Shown here one piece after another: positions 9,053 to 18,517 of a DNA stretch of 64,000 nucleotides. How positions within the stretch are numbered: position 1 is the stretch's first letter; each line of letters begins with the position of its first letter. The stretch lies in assembly GCA_947488605.1 (NCBI GenBank), contig CANKZJ010000001.1, forward strand, positions 1,019,603-1,083,602. Direction: 5' to 3'. Made by a program: the position numbers and the translations under genes. The stretch is from an uncultured Paracoccaceae bacterium. Lineage in GTDB: Bacteria; Pseudomonadota; Alphaproteobacteria; Rhodobacterales; Rhodobacteraceae. The notes under the pieces are model-generated. The model did not search any database. It worked only from the letters and a program-made list of their open reading frames with translations, and had not been told where the DNA came from.

Positions 9053-10447
9053 ATGGAACTCGAAACATTGCTATTGTCGCGTATTCAATTTGCGGCAAAC
9101 ATCTCTTTCCACATTCTGTTCCCGACGATTACGATCGCATTGGGCTGGGTGCTGTTGTTCTTTAAACTGCGCTACAACCGCACTGGCGAAGAACGCTGGA
9201 TGGAAGCTTACCGCTTTTGGGTGAAAATCTTCGCGTTGTCTTTTGCGATGGGCGTTGTCTCGGGCATTACAATGTCATTCCAATTCGGCACAAATTGGCC
9301 CGGATTTATGGAAAAAGTCGGCAATATTGCAGGACCGCTCCTTGCCTACGAGATCATGACGGCCTTCTTCCTTGAGGCCGTTTTCCTCGGCATCATGCTG
9401 TTTGGGTTTAGCCGTGTTCCCAACTGGGTGCACACAATGGCAACGTTCCTCGTCGCATTCGGCACGTTGATGTCGGCCTTCTGGATCATTGTTCTGAACT
9501 CTTGGATGCACACACCTCAAGGCTTTGAGATGATCGACGGTGTCGCCCATGCAACCGATTGGTCAGCCATCATCTTTAACCCGTCAATGCCGTACCGCTT
9601 TACGCACATGGTGCTGGCCAGTTTCCTGACCGTCAGCTTTCTGATTGCCGGTATCAGCGCGTTCCGCTGGTTGATCGGCGGCAAAACCGAAGGCGTGCGG
9701 GTCGCGTTGAAAACCGCCATCGTGGCCGCAGCCTTGTTGATCCCCGTGCAAATCCTTGTCGGTGACTTCCACGGCCTGAACACAAAAGAGTATCAGCCTG
9801 CGAAAGTGGCCGCGATGGAAGGCAACTGGGAAACCGGCACAGGCGTGCCTTTGATCCTGTTCGCGATCCCCGATGAAGAAGCCCGCGAAAACAAGTTTGA
9901 GATCGGCATCCCAAAACTGGCATCGTTTATCCTGACGCATGACTGGAACGGCGAAGTAAAAGGCCTGAACGACTTTGTGACCGACGATGGTGAAGTGCTT
10001 CACCCGCGTGTGTCGCCTGTCTTTTGGTCGTTCCGCGTGATGGTGGGGACAGGCCTGCTGATGCTCTTGGTCAGCTGGACTGCGACCTACATGATCATGC
10101 GCCGCAAACGTGGGGTCGAAGGGCTACCCAAGCCAATGCTTTACGCGCTTGTCGGCATGAGCTTTAGCGGATGGCTTGCCACTTTAGCCGGTTGGTACAC
10201 AACCGAGATCGGACGCCAGCCTTGGTTGGTTCATGGTGTCATGTCCACGAAGGAAGCGGTCGCAGATGTTCCTGCGCCTTTGGTTCTGTCGACACTGATC
10301 GCCTATCTTGTTGTCTACGCCGCACTCTTGGCAGCTTATATCTTCGTGATTTTCTATCTCGCGCGGAAAGCGGCCAAAGGCGAAAGCATCGGCACGAGGA
10401 TCGCACCCACACCAGCGGCGGCACCTCGCCCCATGCCAGCGGAGTGA
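9053..10447 (+). CDS. cydA: Cytochrome bd ubiquinol oxidase subunit I, CIO type
   Basis: This is the catalytic subunit of a quinol oxidase that reduces O2 at heme b595/d. Several transmembrane helices are visible. The axial His20 is in FAANISFHILFP, and the conserved GRQPW motif is at residues 387-391. The length of 464 aa is shorter than the E. coli protein (about 520 aa), and the Q-loop after GDFHGLN is short. This points to the cyanide-insensitive (CioA) subfamily. cydB follows directly. The enzyme would support respiration at low oxygen or under cytochrome c oxidase inhibition. Confidence 0.94.
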   Translation: MELETLLLSRIQFAANISFHILFPTITIALGWVLLFFKLRYNRTGEERWMEAYRFWVKIFALSFAMGVVSGITMSFQFGTNWPGFMEKVGNIAGPLLAYEIMTAFFLEAVFLGIMLFGFSRVPNWVHTMATFLVAFGTLMSAFWIIVLNSWMHTPQGFEMIDGVAHATDWSAIIFNPSMPYRFTHMVLASFLTVSFLIAGISAFRWLIGGKTEGVRVALKTAIVAAALLIPVQILVGDFHGLNTKEYQPAKVAAMEGNWETGTGVPLILFAIPDEEARENKFEIGIPKLASFILTHDWNGEVKGLNDFVTDDGEVLHPRVSPVFWSFRVMVGTGLLMLLVSWTATYMIMRRKRGVEGLPKPMLYALVGMSFSGWLATLAGWYTTEIGRQPWLVHGVMSTKEAVADVPAPLVLSTLIAYLVVYAALLAAYIFVIFYLARKAAKGESIGTRIAPTPAAAPRPMPAE

Positions 10448-10451
10448 TGTG

Positions 10452-11462
10452 ATGTACTATTTTGGTGATCCAACCATTTGGCTACCCTTCGTCTTTGCAG
10501 GTCTGATGGGTGCCTCGATCCTGATATATGTTGTTTTGGATGGATTTGACCTTGGTGTGGGCGTCCTGTTCCCTTTTGCCAATGATGACGAAAAAGACCG
10601 GATGATCGCATCGATTGGCCCGTTCTGGGACGCAAACGAGACATGGCTTGTACTTGCAGTCGGGTTGCTGCTGGTCGCTTTTCCGTCAGCACATGGCGCT
10701 ATCCTGACAGCGCTTTATCTACCTGTAGCCATCATGTTGATCGGGCTGATATTGCGCGGCGTGGCTTTTGAGTTTCGCGCCAAAGCACCCGCACCCCACA
10801 AAAGACTTTGGAACAATGCATTCTTTGCAGGATCACTGATGACCTCGCTTAGCCAAGGTTTCATGCTCGGCATGTATGTGATGGGGCTGGAATGGACCTG
10901 GCTGAACTTCGCGTTCGCGCTGCTGACAGCGGTGTTTCTGACAGTCGGTTACAGTTTCATCGGTGCGACCTGGGTTATTCATAAAACATCCGCCGCGCTG
11001 CAAATCAAAGCGGTCGATTGGGCTAAAGGTGGCATTTGGGGATTGATCCTTGGGATTGGCGCGGTCTCGCTAGCGACCCCATTCGTCAGCACCCGTATTT
11101 TTGACAAATGGTTTAGTTGGCCAGAGGCGCTCTATCTGGTGCCATTACCAATTCTGTCTGCACTTCTGGTTTATTGGTTATGGGCGATGTTGCGTAAAAT
11201 GCCCTATCCGGAAGACCGCCGGTCATGGCAACCTTTTGCTGCGGCAACAGCGCTTTGGGTTATGGCATTTGGGGGCATGGCATATAGTTTTTACCCCTAC
11301 GTTGTGCCGGAACAGATCACGATTTACGAAGCGGCCAGCGCGCCTGAAAGCCTGTTCATCATCTTGATCGGCACCTGCGTGGTGTTGCCAACAATCATGG
11401 CCTACACCGTCATGTCATACTTTATTTTCCGCGGGAAAGCGACTGAACTGCGTTATGACTAA
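10452..11462 (+). CDS. cydB: Cytochrome bd ubiquinol oxidase subunit II
   Basis: This is the second membrane subunit of the bd-type oxidase, 336 aa with about eight to nine hydrophobic helices. The signature DGFDLGVGVLFPF is near the N-terminus and GPFWDANETWLVL follows it. The ATG at 10452 is preferred over the GTG one codon earlier because GGAG at 10441-10444 gives a better spacing. It follows cydA by 4 bp. No cydX-like small gene is evident directly downstream; the next bases hold palindromes and a tRNA. Confidence 0.94.
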   Translation: MYYFGDPTIWLPFVFAGLMGASILIYVVLDGFDLGVGVLFPFANDDEKDRMIASIGPFWDANETWLVLAVGLLLVAFPSAHGAILTALYLPVAIMLIGLILRGVAFEFRAKAPAPHKRLWNNAFFAGSLMTSLSQGFMLGMYVMGLEWTWLNFAFALLTAVFLTVGYSFIGATWVIHKTSAALQIKAVDWAKGGIWGLILGIGAVSLATPFVSTRIFDKWFSWPEALYLVPLPILSALLVYWLWAMLRKMPYPEDRRSWQPFAAATALWVMAFGGMAYSFYPYVVPEQITIYEAASAPESLFIILIGTCVVLPTIMAYTVMSYFIFRGKATELRYD

Positions 11463-11467
11463 GGGGC

Positions 11468-11531
11468 GGTGGATCACGTTCCACCTTACAATCCAGACCG
11501 CCGCGATATGTAAGGTGGGTTTAAACCCACC
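11468..11531. repeat. Two adjacent palindromes, intergenic repeat family
   Basis: The first is GGTGGA-TCACGT-TCCACC at 11468-11485, followed by TTAC. The second is the perfect 18-bp palindrome GGTGGGTTTAAACCCACC at 11514-11531, preceded by TAA. They lie just after cydB. The first is similar to the 26-bp palindrome at 34176-34201 (shared GGTGGATCA and the TCCACCTTAC end). This suggests a dispersed intergenic repeat that could also act as a terminator or mRNA-stabilising hairpin. Neither is followed by a long T-run. Confidence 0.6.
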
Positions 11532-11591
11532 CCATCCGCAGAATCGGTTTGACACCCCTGTCCCCATTGCGTAATCGGTCGCTCGTGGTAA

Positions 11592-11668
<77 letters not shown>

Positions 11669-11814
11669 CCAAACCTCTCACAGTCAAAATTCTAGACCTA
11701 TGGCATGAACGATGGCCCGACTTTTGGGCGTTTGGCTGCGCCAAGCCACCTTGAGTTCCCGGAATTGAAATCGTCGCCTTCCGGTCGTGGACCGGACATG
11801 CCACGTTACGTCGC

Positions 11815-12354
11815 ATGTCCGATATCTTCACAACAGCAATCATCACGACACCTCGTCTGCGATTGGAGCCCTTCGCGCCACTCCACGCACCTGCGCTGAA
11901 TGCCATCAACAATGAACCACAAGTCATGGAGTTTCTGAGTGATGGAACGCCTGAGACCATGGAGAAAACTCACGCAAACATCGCACGTGTCCGCGAACGT
12001 TGGGAGCAGCTTGGCTATAGTTGGTGGGCCATCATCAACCCAACATCAGAAACGGTAATCGGTGCGGCGTGCGCGCAAAACGTAGCCAACGAGGATGACG
12101 CAGAAATCGAAATTGGTTGGCGTCTAGCCACAAGTGCCAACGGACACGGATATGCAACCGAAGCTGGCAAAGCCGTGGCCACCTATGCATTTGAAACCAT
12201 CGGCGTTGACCATGTCGTTTCTGTCGCACACCCCAAAAACATCGCGTCGCACAAAGTCATGCAGCGTGTCGGCATGACCTATCGCGGCATCGAGACCCAC
12301 TATAACGAATCCTGCACCACCTATGTCCTGCACAAATCAGATCACATCGCATAG
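11815..12354 (+). CDS. GNAT-family N-acetyltransferase, RimJ/RimL-like
   Basis: This is a 179-aa acetyltransferase of the Acetyltransf_3 type. It begins with the TPRLRLEPF strand typical of RimJ/RimL-like proteins. The acetyl-CoA loop region is in the IGWRLATSANGHGYATEA stretch, and the IASHKVMQRVGM motif near the C-terminus is conserved in this group. The substrate is unknown: a ribosomal-protein N-terminus or a small amine is possible. It stands alone between the tRNA and the FAD-linked dehydrogenase. Confidence 0.85.
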   Translation: MSDIFTTAIITTPRLRLEPFAPLHAPALNAINNEPQVMEFLSDGTPETMEKTHANIARVRERWEQLGYSWWAIINPTSETVIGAACAQNVANEDDAEIEIGWRLATSANGHGYATEAGKAVATYAFETIGVDHVVSVAHPKNIASHKVMQRVGMTYRGIETHYNESCTTYVLHKSDHIA

Positions 12355-12420
12355 CAACATAGCATCTTTTCGCGCAGGGTCTTTGGAAGTAGCGTAACGC
12401 TGATACTGGCTGGAGGCCCC

Positions 12421-13833
12421 ATGACACTTCTCTCACAACTCGGCGATGCTATCGGGCCATCCAACGTCCTGACAGGCAATGACGCCGCTGCATATGGCAA
12501 AGACTGGACCGGTGCATATACCTCGACACCCCTCGCGGTCCTGCGTCCCGCGAATACCAGTCAAGTTGCGGCTATCTTAAAAATTGCGAATGAAACCAAA
12601 ACGCCTGTCGTTCCGGCCTCCGGGCGCACGAGCCTGACCGGTGCCACGCTCGCGCAAGACGCACTGATGCTGTCGGTTGAACGGCTCAATGACATCTCAG
12701 ACATCAATGTCGCTGGACGCACCGCAACAGTTGGCGCAGGCGTTATCCTGTCTAACTTGCACGATGCAGTCGACGCGCATGACTTGATTTTCCCACTCAC
12801 ATTGGGTGCACGTGGATCTGCGATGATAGGTGGCTTGCTGTCGACAAATGCGGGTGGATCGAACGTGGTCCGCTATGGCAGCACGCGCGGGCTTTGTCTG
12901 GGACTTGAGGTCGTCATGGCCGACGGTCGGATCATGAACTTGATGAGTGCTTTGCACAAAGACAATTCCGGGCTTGATCTGCGCAATCTGGTGATCGGAG
13001 CGGAGGGCACGCTGGGCATTATCACAGCGGCCGTCTTGAAACTGCGGCCAAAACCGCAGGCTTATGCCACAGCAATGGTCGCGGTCCCATCGCTGAGTGA
13101 TGCACTTGCGTTGTTGCACAAACTGCAAGACGAAACAGGTGGCGGCGTCGAGGCGTTCGAATACATGCCGCGCAGCTATATCGACAAACACATGCAGCTT
13201 TTCCCCGATATCTCCGCGCCATTTGATGACAGCTATGACGTCAACATCATGATCGAGGTCGCCGCAACGCAGGCGAAAGACGCAAAACCCAATTCAGACG
13301 GAAGCCTCCCCGTTGTCAGCGCGCTGGAAGACACGCTTGGCGCCATGTTGGAAGCGGGTACTGTGCTGGATGCCGTCATCGCCCAGAACGAAGCCCAGCG
13401 CCGTGATATTTGGAAACGCCGTGAAGATGCAGGAGAGGTTGCATTCTTTGGAGGCGTTTTTGTGAACACTGATGTCGCCGTTCCTTTGGATAAGGTCGCG
13501 GCGTTTGAGCAAGCGCTAACACCTCGGATCAAAGCGATTGATCCCGATGCAAGCGAAATCATCGTCGCCCATCTGGGTGACGGTAATATTCACCATACCA
13601 GCTATATCAGCCGCAATGACCCCGCCGTTATGGACGCACTCGTTGAAGCCGTCGAAGATGTCGTGCAAGAACTGGGCGGATCGTTCAGCGCCGAACACGG
13701 GATTGGTGTATCAAAGCTAGAGACAATGAAGCGCCGCAAAGACCCCGTTGCCTTGGATGCGATGCGCGCGATCAAAGCAGCGCTTGATCCAAATAATATC
13801 CTAAACCCGGGCAAGGTTATCCCTGGCATCTAG
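12421..13833 (+). CDS. FAD-linked 2-hydroxyacid dehydrogenase (GlcD/D-lactate dehydrogenase type)
   Basis: This is a 470-aa flavoprotein with an N-terminal FAD_binding_4 domain (PASGRTSLTGATLAQ and GLLSTNAGGSNVVRYG around residues 60-150) and a C-terminal FAD-oxidase_C domain (AHLGDGNIHH and the ending ILNPGKVIPGI). Such enzymes oxidise D-lactate, glycolate or D-2-hydroxyglutarate and pass electrons to quinone or cytochrome c. The exact substrate cannot be read from motifs. There is no adjacent glcE or glcF, which argues for a single-subunit D-lactate or D-2-hydroxyglutarate enzyme. The 3' end faces hemC with a 3-bp gap. Confidence 0.87.
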   Translation: MTLLSQLGDAIGPSNVLTGNDAAAYGKDWTGAYTSTPLAVLRPANTSQVAAILKIANETKTPVVPASGRTSLTGATLAQDALMLSVERLNDISDINVAGRTATVGAGVILSNLHDAVDAHDLIFPLTLGARGSAMIGGLLSTNAGGSNVVRYGSTRGLCLGLEVVMADGRIMNLMSALHKDNSGLDLRNLVIGAEGTLGIITAAVLKLRPKPQAYATAMVAVPSLSDALALLHKLQDETGGGVEAFEYMPRSYIDKHMQLFPDISAPFDDSYDVNIMIEVAATQAKDAKPNSDGSLPVVSALEDTLGAMLEAGTVLDAVIAQNEAQRRDIWKRREDAGEVAFFGGVFVNTDVAVPLDKVAAFEQALTPRIKAIDPDASEIIVAHLGDGNIHHTSYISRNDPAVMDALVEAVEDVVQELGGSFSAEHGIGVSKLETMKRRKDPVALDAMRAIKAALDPNNILNPGKVIPGI

Positions 13834-13836
13834 GCT

Positions 13837-14772
13837 TCAGAAAAAGTTCGGACCGGCTTGTTCCAGCAACTTTGCCGCCATCGCGCGGCCCATCTCTGCG
13901 CCGTCTTCAATTGCGCCGCCCATATCGTCGCCATAGACCTCCGTCCCATCCGTGCGCAGAATCTCACCGCGCAGACGCACAGACCCACCATCAAGCTCGG
14001 CCAATGCGCCAATTGGCGTTTCGCACGATCCGTCCAGATGCGCCAGAAATGTACGTTCTGCTGCCAGACGTTGCCCGGTCGGGCCATGATGGATTGCTTC
14101 CAGCATTTCGGCCGCGCGGCTGTCATCGCCGCGACGTTCAATGCCAATCGCACCTTGTGCGACGGCAGGCAGCATGTCCTCTGGGGAGACGGCCGTGCGT
14201 GGCACATCCGTCATATTCAGACGGTTCAGCCCTGCCATTGCGAGGAAGGTCGCCTCGGCAACCCCGTCGCCTAATTTCTTCAACCGGGTCTGCACGTTGC
14301 CGCGAAACTCGACAATATTCAGATCGGGGCGCTTTGCCAGCAATTGCGACCGGCGGCGTAGCGACGAGGTCCCAACGGTGGCCCCTTGGGCAAGGTCATC
14401 CAGACCCTTGGCATTGAGCGACACAAATGCGTCACGCACATCTTCACGCGGCAAGTACGTATCCAACAGCAACCCATCGGGCTGATCAACTGGCATGTCT
14501 TTCATCGAATGCACTGCAATATCGATGGACCCATCCAACAACGCCTCTTCGATCTCGCGGGTGAACAAGCCTTTGCCGCCGATCTCTTTTAACGGCCGGT
14601 CCTGAATAGCATCGCCCATCACCTTGATGACACAAATTGCAAAGGCATCTTCGGGCAAGTCAAACGCGGACATCAGGCGCGACCGGGTCTCATGCGCTTG
14701 GGCCAAAGCCAAAGGCGATCCACGGGTTCCAATATTGAAGGGCGAAGCGGGAGTGGGCAAAATCAGTGTCAT
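13837..14772 (-). CDS. hemC: Hydroxymethylbilane synthase (porphobilinogen deaminase)
   Basis: Polymerises four porphobilinogens to hydroxymethylbilane in heme synthesis. The protein has 311 aa, the usual size. Clear motifs are IGTRGSPLALAQ, KEIGGKGLFTREIE, AVHSMKDMP and GTSSLRRRSQLL. The cofactor-binding cysteine is in LDGSCETPIGA. It is divergent from hemE, with about 94 bp between the two starts, so the heme genes may share a control region. Confidence 0.97.
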   Translation of the reverse strand: MTLILPTPASPFNIGTRGSPLALAQAHETRSRLMSAFDLPEDAFAICVIKVMGDAIQDRPLKEIGGKGLFTREIEEALLDGSIDIAVHSMKDMPVDQPDGLLLDTYLPREDVRDAFVSLNAKGLDDLAQGATVGTSSLRRRSQLLAKRPDLNIVEFRGNVQTRLKKLGDGVAEATFLAMAGLNRLNMTDVPRTAVSPEDMLPAVAQGAIGIERRGDDSRAAEMLEAIHHGPTGQRLAAERTFLAHLDGSCETPIGALAELDGGSVRLRGEILRTDGTEVYGDDMGGAIEDGAEMGRAMAAKLLEQAGPNFF

Positions 14773-14866
14773 ATTTGGATTGTTAGACGTGTCAACCTAG
14801 CCTGACAACTCCCTTGACAACATCTTCTGCAATTGGGACCACAGGGGCGATAAAAAAGGACACCTC

Positions 14867-15901
14867 ATGGCGCAGCAAAAGACCATCCTTCGGGCCCTCG
14901 CGGGCGAAACACTTCCTACACCTCCGATTTGGATGATGCGGCAAGCAGGGCGCTATTTACCTGAGTATAAAGCCACGCGGGCACAAGCCGGAGATTTCTT
15001 GTCGCTGTGCTACAATCCTGAACTGGCAGCCGAGGTAACGTTGCAGCCCATTCGCCGCTACGGCTTTGATGCAGCGATTCTTTTTGCAGACATATTGCTT
15101 CTCCCCCAAGCGCTCGGCGCTGATCTTTGGTTTGTGACCGGCGAAGGTCCACGGCTTTCCACGATCACCTCTGCCGATGAACTTGCCAAGCTGAAGCCAA
15201 CCGAGGCTATTCACGATACGCTGAACCCGATCTACGAGACTGTGAAAATTCTGTCGCGCGAACTGCCCAAAGAGACGACTTTGATCGGCTTTGCGGGCTC
15301 TCCTTGGACGGTCGCGACTTATATGATCGCGGGTCAAGGCACGCCAGACCAAGCCCCCGCACATGCATTGAAGGCCGAAAATCGCGCCGTCTTTGACGGC
15401 ATCATGGCCCGCATCACCGAGGGCACGATCGCGTATCTGTCAAAGCAGATCGAGGCTGGAGCCGAATGCGTAAAGCTCTTCGACAGCTGGGCGGGGTCCT
15501 TGCAAGGCGAGGACTTTATCAATTATTCAATCAAACCGATGCAGCAGATCATTGCCGCATTGAAAGAGAAACACCCCGGCATTCCGGTTATCGCGTTTCC
15601 GCGCGGTGCAGGTACAAGTTACGTAGGCGTGCATGCAGCGACGGGCGCCGATTGTGTGGCCGTTGACGACGGTGTCGATGCCGCTTGGGTGGCCGAGCAC
15701 GTACAAAAAGACGGCTGCGTGCAGGGCAATCTGAAATCATCGCATATGGTGACGGGTAGTGACGCCTTGGTCAGCGAGACACGTCGCATCTGTGATGCAC
15801 TCGCGGGCGGACCGCACATCTTCAACCTTGGACACGGGATCACGCCTGACGCGGACCCTGAGAATGTTCAATTGATGATTGATACGGTTCGCGGGTCGTA
15901 A
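14867..15901 (+). CDS. hemE: Uroporphyrinogen decarboxylase
   Basis: Decarboxylates uroporphyrinogen III to coproporphyrinogen III. It has 344 aa, the normal size. The N-terminal signature [16 protein letters not shown] and [13 protein letters not shown] are diagnostic, and [16 protein letters not shown] is near the C-terminus. AAAAAGGACACCTC precedes the ATG and gives a good ribosome binding site. It is divergent from hemC, and hemF lies about 0.4 kb further on. Confidence 0.97.
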   Translation: MAQQKTILRALAGETLPTPPIWMMRQAGRYLPEYKATRAQAGDFLSLCYNPELAAEVTLQPIRRYGFDAAILFADILLLPQALGADLWFVTGEGPRLSTITSADELAKLKPTEAIHDTLNPIYETVKILSRELPKETTLIGFAGSPWTVATYMIAGQGTPDQAPAHALKAENRAVFDGIMARITEGTIAYLSKQIEAGAECVKLFDSWAGSLQGEDFINYSIKPMQQIIAALKEKHPGIPVIAFPRGAGTSYVGVHAATGADCVAVDDGVDAAWVAEHVQKDGCVQGNLKSSHMVTGSDALVSETRRICDALAGGPHIFNLGHGITPDADPENVQLMIDTVRGS

Positions 15902-15950
15902 ATCTGCCTCAAAAGCGATTTACGCATGGCAATGAATTGGAGCTTGCCCA

Positions 15951-16331
15951 GTGAAACTGCCGCTCACATTGCGTATTGCCTATCACAGTTTCCGCTCGGT
16001 CGTTCGGGCGGGACTTTTGTTCATGATCGCTTGGGTGGTGTTCATTCCCGCCAGCGCAGATGAAAACGCGGCATTGGGCGTGCCGCAAAGCATCCAGTAC
16101 CCGCCGGGCCTGCGGACGATGCGTATGGCACAAGTCGTGGTGAACGTCGCTCCACCGCAGCTATACACCCTTGTTGCACGTGCCTCTGGCCGGGATATCC
16201 CACCGTTTCTGATCCAGGTCGCCATGATGCAGATGGCGGCTGGTAACGTGTTGCCAGCCACCGCAACAGTTACCCCAAAGATCGACAGTTCACGCGATAT
16301 CGATGGTCCGCGCTTTATTCAGGTGGATTAG
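15951..16331 (+). CDS. Hypothetical exported or membrane-anchored protein
   Basis: This is a 126-aa protein starting at GTG 15951, with GGAG at 15939-15942 about 8 bp upstream. A hydrophobic segment at about residues 16-34 ends in PASADE, which could be a signal peptide cleavage site. The remaining sequence has no motif that I recognise. It sits between hemE and hemF in the heme cluster. Its stop codon overlaps the hemF stop on the other strand (TTAG, convergent). A link to heme metabolism is only suggested by position. Confidence 0.65.
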   Translation: MKLPLTLRIAYHSFRSVVRAGLLFMIAWVVFIPASADENAALGVPQSIQYPPGLRTMRMAQVVVNVAPPQLYTLVARASGRDIPPFLIQVAMMQMAAGNVLPATATVTPKIDSSRDIDGPRFIQVD

Positions 16332-17206
16332 ACCCACTTCGCCAAAGGCGGCAAGCTCATCAAAACTGCATTCGCATCATGCCCAGTTGCGAGGCCGAAT
16401 TTTGTGCCCCGATCATAGACCAGATTGTATTCTGCATAGAGACCACGGTGCACAAGTTGCGTGTCTTTATCCGCATCTGTCCAATCGGTGTTGCGACGCT
16501 TTTCAACCAGCGGCACATAGGCAGGCAAGAAGGCTTTACCGATGTCTTGGGTGAGCGTGAAATCAGCATCCCAATCGCCTGTGCAGTAGTCGTCCATGAA
16601 AATGCCGCCGACGCCCCGCGCCCGATTGCGGTGCGGAATGTAGAAATACTCATCCGCCCATTCTTTGAGCTTTGGATAATGCGCCTCGCCGTGCGGGTCG
16701 AGATGAGCCTTTTGCGTGGCGTGGAAATGGGCGGTATCTTCGTCATATTCGATACAAGGGTTGAGGTCCGAGCCACCACCAAACCACCAAGCATGGGGGG
16801 TCCAGAACATGCGTGTGTTCATATGGACCGCGGGAGCATGCGGGTTTTGCATATGCGCGACCAGTGAAATACCCGATGCCCAGAAGCGCGGGTCATCGGC
16901 CATGCCGGGCACACCGCGTGCGGCCATCGCTTTCTGTGCTGATGCACCCAATTCGCCGTAGACGGTCGAGACATTGACGCCGACTTTTTCAAAGACGCGA
17001 CCACCGCGCATGACAGACATCAAACCGCCCCCTGCGTCTGACCCATCGTCAGATGTGCGCTTGGTCTCGGTTACTTCAAATCGTCCAATGTCGCCTTGCC
17101 TCTCAAAGCTATCTTCTAATCCCTCAAAGGACGCTACAATCTCGTCGCGCAACGTGCGGAACCATGATGCTGCTTTGTTTTTTTCCGCCTCAAACCCGTC
17201 TGACAT
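16328..17206 (-). CDS. hemF: Oxygen-dependent coproporphyrinogen III oxidase
   Basis: Converts coproporphyrinogen III to protoporphyrinogen IX with O2. The protein has 292 aa, typical of HemF. Conserved stretches include VHMNTRMFWT, WWFGGGSDLNPC, RGVGGIFMDDY and the C-terminal DRGTKFGLATGHDANAVL. It converges on the preceding hypothetical gene, with which it shares overlapping stop codons. With hemC and hemE it forms a compact heme cluster. Confidence 0.97.
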   Translation of the reverse strand: MSDGFEAEKNKAASWFRTLRDEIVASFEGLEDSFERQGDIGRFEVTETKRTSDDGSDAGGGLMSVMRGGRVFEKVGVNVSTVYGELGASAQKAMAARGVPGMADDPRFWASGISLVAHMQNPHAPAVHMNTRMFWTPHAWWFGGGSDLNPCIEYDEDTAHFHATQKAHLDPHGEAHYPKLKEWADEYFYIPHRNRARGVGGIFMDDYCTGDWDADFTLTQDIGKAFLPAYVPLVEKRRNTDWTDADKDTQLVHRGLYAEYNLVYDRGTKFGLATGHDANAVLMSLPPLAKWV

Positions 17207-17305
17207 TCTGCGCTCTTGTCCCTGATATTGAATAACATGCTAACTTAGCTTTTATGCACCATAAAGATGATACAGTTATGATCCAGATCAAAACCGGAGA
17301 GAGCC

Positions 17306-17692
17306 ATGCGCCCTGCCCTAATAATTCTACCACTTGTCGTTCTTGCGGCCTGTGCGACCCCGCGCGAGCAATGCATCAACGATGTGACCCGCGATACCCG
17401 TGTGCTCAGCAGTTTGATCAATGAAACACGTGGAAACCTGGATCGCGGTTATGCCTTGGAAGAACGTCAGGACGTGCGTACCATACGTTCAACCTGTCGC
17501 GGGCGCGATGATGCGGGTGACCTCTTTGAGTTCCGCTGCGACAAAACGAACACGTTCACAACGACAGTGCCCGTCGCGATTGACCTGAATGTCGAGCGTG
17601 CGAAGCTTGCATCGTTGGAAGAACGCTTTGCACAAGCACAGTCGTCGTCAAATCAGGCAGTGGCACAATGTATCGCGGTGCATCCAGAATAA
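17306..17692 (+). CDS. Small lipoprotein, function unknown
   Basis: This is a 128-aa protein with a clear lipoprotein signal peptide: a hydrophobic stretch ending in the lipobox LAAC at Cys16. The mature part has four more cysteines and short charged segments, but no domain that I recognise. GGAGAG lies 7 bp upstream of the ATG. It is probably anchored in the envelope. It converges on the SDR gene with no spacer between the stop codons. Confidence 0.75.
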   Translation: MRPALIILPLVVLAACATPREQCINDVTRDTRVLSSLINETRGNLDRGYALEERQDVRTIRSTCRGRDDAGDLFEFRCDKTNTFTTTVPVAIDLNVERAKLASLEERFAQAQSSSNQAVAQCIAVHPE

Positions 17693-18496
17693 TTAATGTG
17701 CCGAAACAGCCGCCGGATCGATAAGTGTCCGGCCGCCATCGACCGTAATGATCTGGCCTGTGACAAAAGCAGACGCATCCGAGGCAAGATATTGCACCGC
17801 GTCTGAAACTTCACCCGGGCTCGCGATCCGATGCAAGGGCGTGCTTTCCACAATAGCATCACGCAATTCTTCATGGTCTTTAAGCGACCCTTTCAGGCTC
17901 GCGCTCATGACGCTACCGAATGCCACCGCATTCACGCGGATACCGTTCGGTGCAAGCGAGACCGCCAGTGAACGCGTCATCTGATCCAAGGCCGCAGAGC
18001 TTACAGAATATGCCAAAAGGTTTGGGTGTGTACGCCGTGCCGCGATTGAGCTGAGGTTCACAATAGATCCAATGGGGGATGAAAAATCACCGTCTGCTTG
18101 CTTAATCATCTTGCGGGCAACAGCCTGACTAACCCGCAAGGCTGTGAGCGCGTTTTGCTGCAAGAGTTCCTCGACAGAGTTATCATCGGGGTCAAGCGGA
18201 TCGGTCTCCATGACCTGACGCGATGCATTCACCAGAATATCAACACGCTCGAACGCTTCTACGGTCGCTGAAAGCAAATTGGCGATGGTCAGTTTCTTGC
18301 GCAAATCGCCTGCAAAAATCCTGACATTTTCTTCTTTGTCCGCGTCTTCACCCATCTCGTGGGTTAAAGTCTTTTCATCCATATCGGCGAATACAACATT
18401 GGCACCCATCTGCACAAAATGCCTGCCAATCGCGAGGCCCACGCCGTTGGCCGCCCCTGTCACAATCGCAGTCTTTCCAGCAATAGAAAATGACAT
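17693..18496 (-). CDS. SDR-family protein lacking the catalytic lysine
   Basis: This is a 267-aa Rossmann-fold short-chain dehydrogenase-like protein. The cofactor motif TGAANGVGLAIG and the active-site Ser region (SIVNLSSIAARR) are present. The catalytic Tyr163 is in YSVSSAAL, where the normally invariant YxxxK lysine is Ser167. The NAG motif reads NAS. The C-terminal motif ASAFVTGQIITVDGG is intact. The fold is therefore sure, but activity is doubtful; it may be a binding protein or use an altered mechanism. The next gene upstream on the same strand is the rsmC-like gene, 21 bp away. Confidence 0.82.
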   Translation of the reverse strand: MSFSIAGKTAIVTGAANGVGLAIGRHFVQMGANVVFADMDEKTLTHEMGEDADKEENVRIFAGDLRKKLTIANLLSATVEAFERVDILVNASRQVMETDPLDPDDNSVEELLQQNALTALRVSQAVARKMIKQADGDFSSPIGSIVNLSSIAARRTHPNLLAYSVSSAALDQMTRSLAVSLAPNGIRVNAVAFGSVMSASLKGSLKDHEELRDAIVESTPLHRIASPGEVSDAVQYLASDASAFVTGQIITVDGGRTLIDPAAVSAH

Positions 18497-18517
18497 CAGA
18501 GAACTCCTTTGAGCCGA

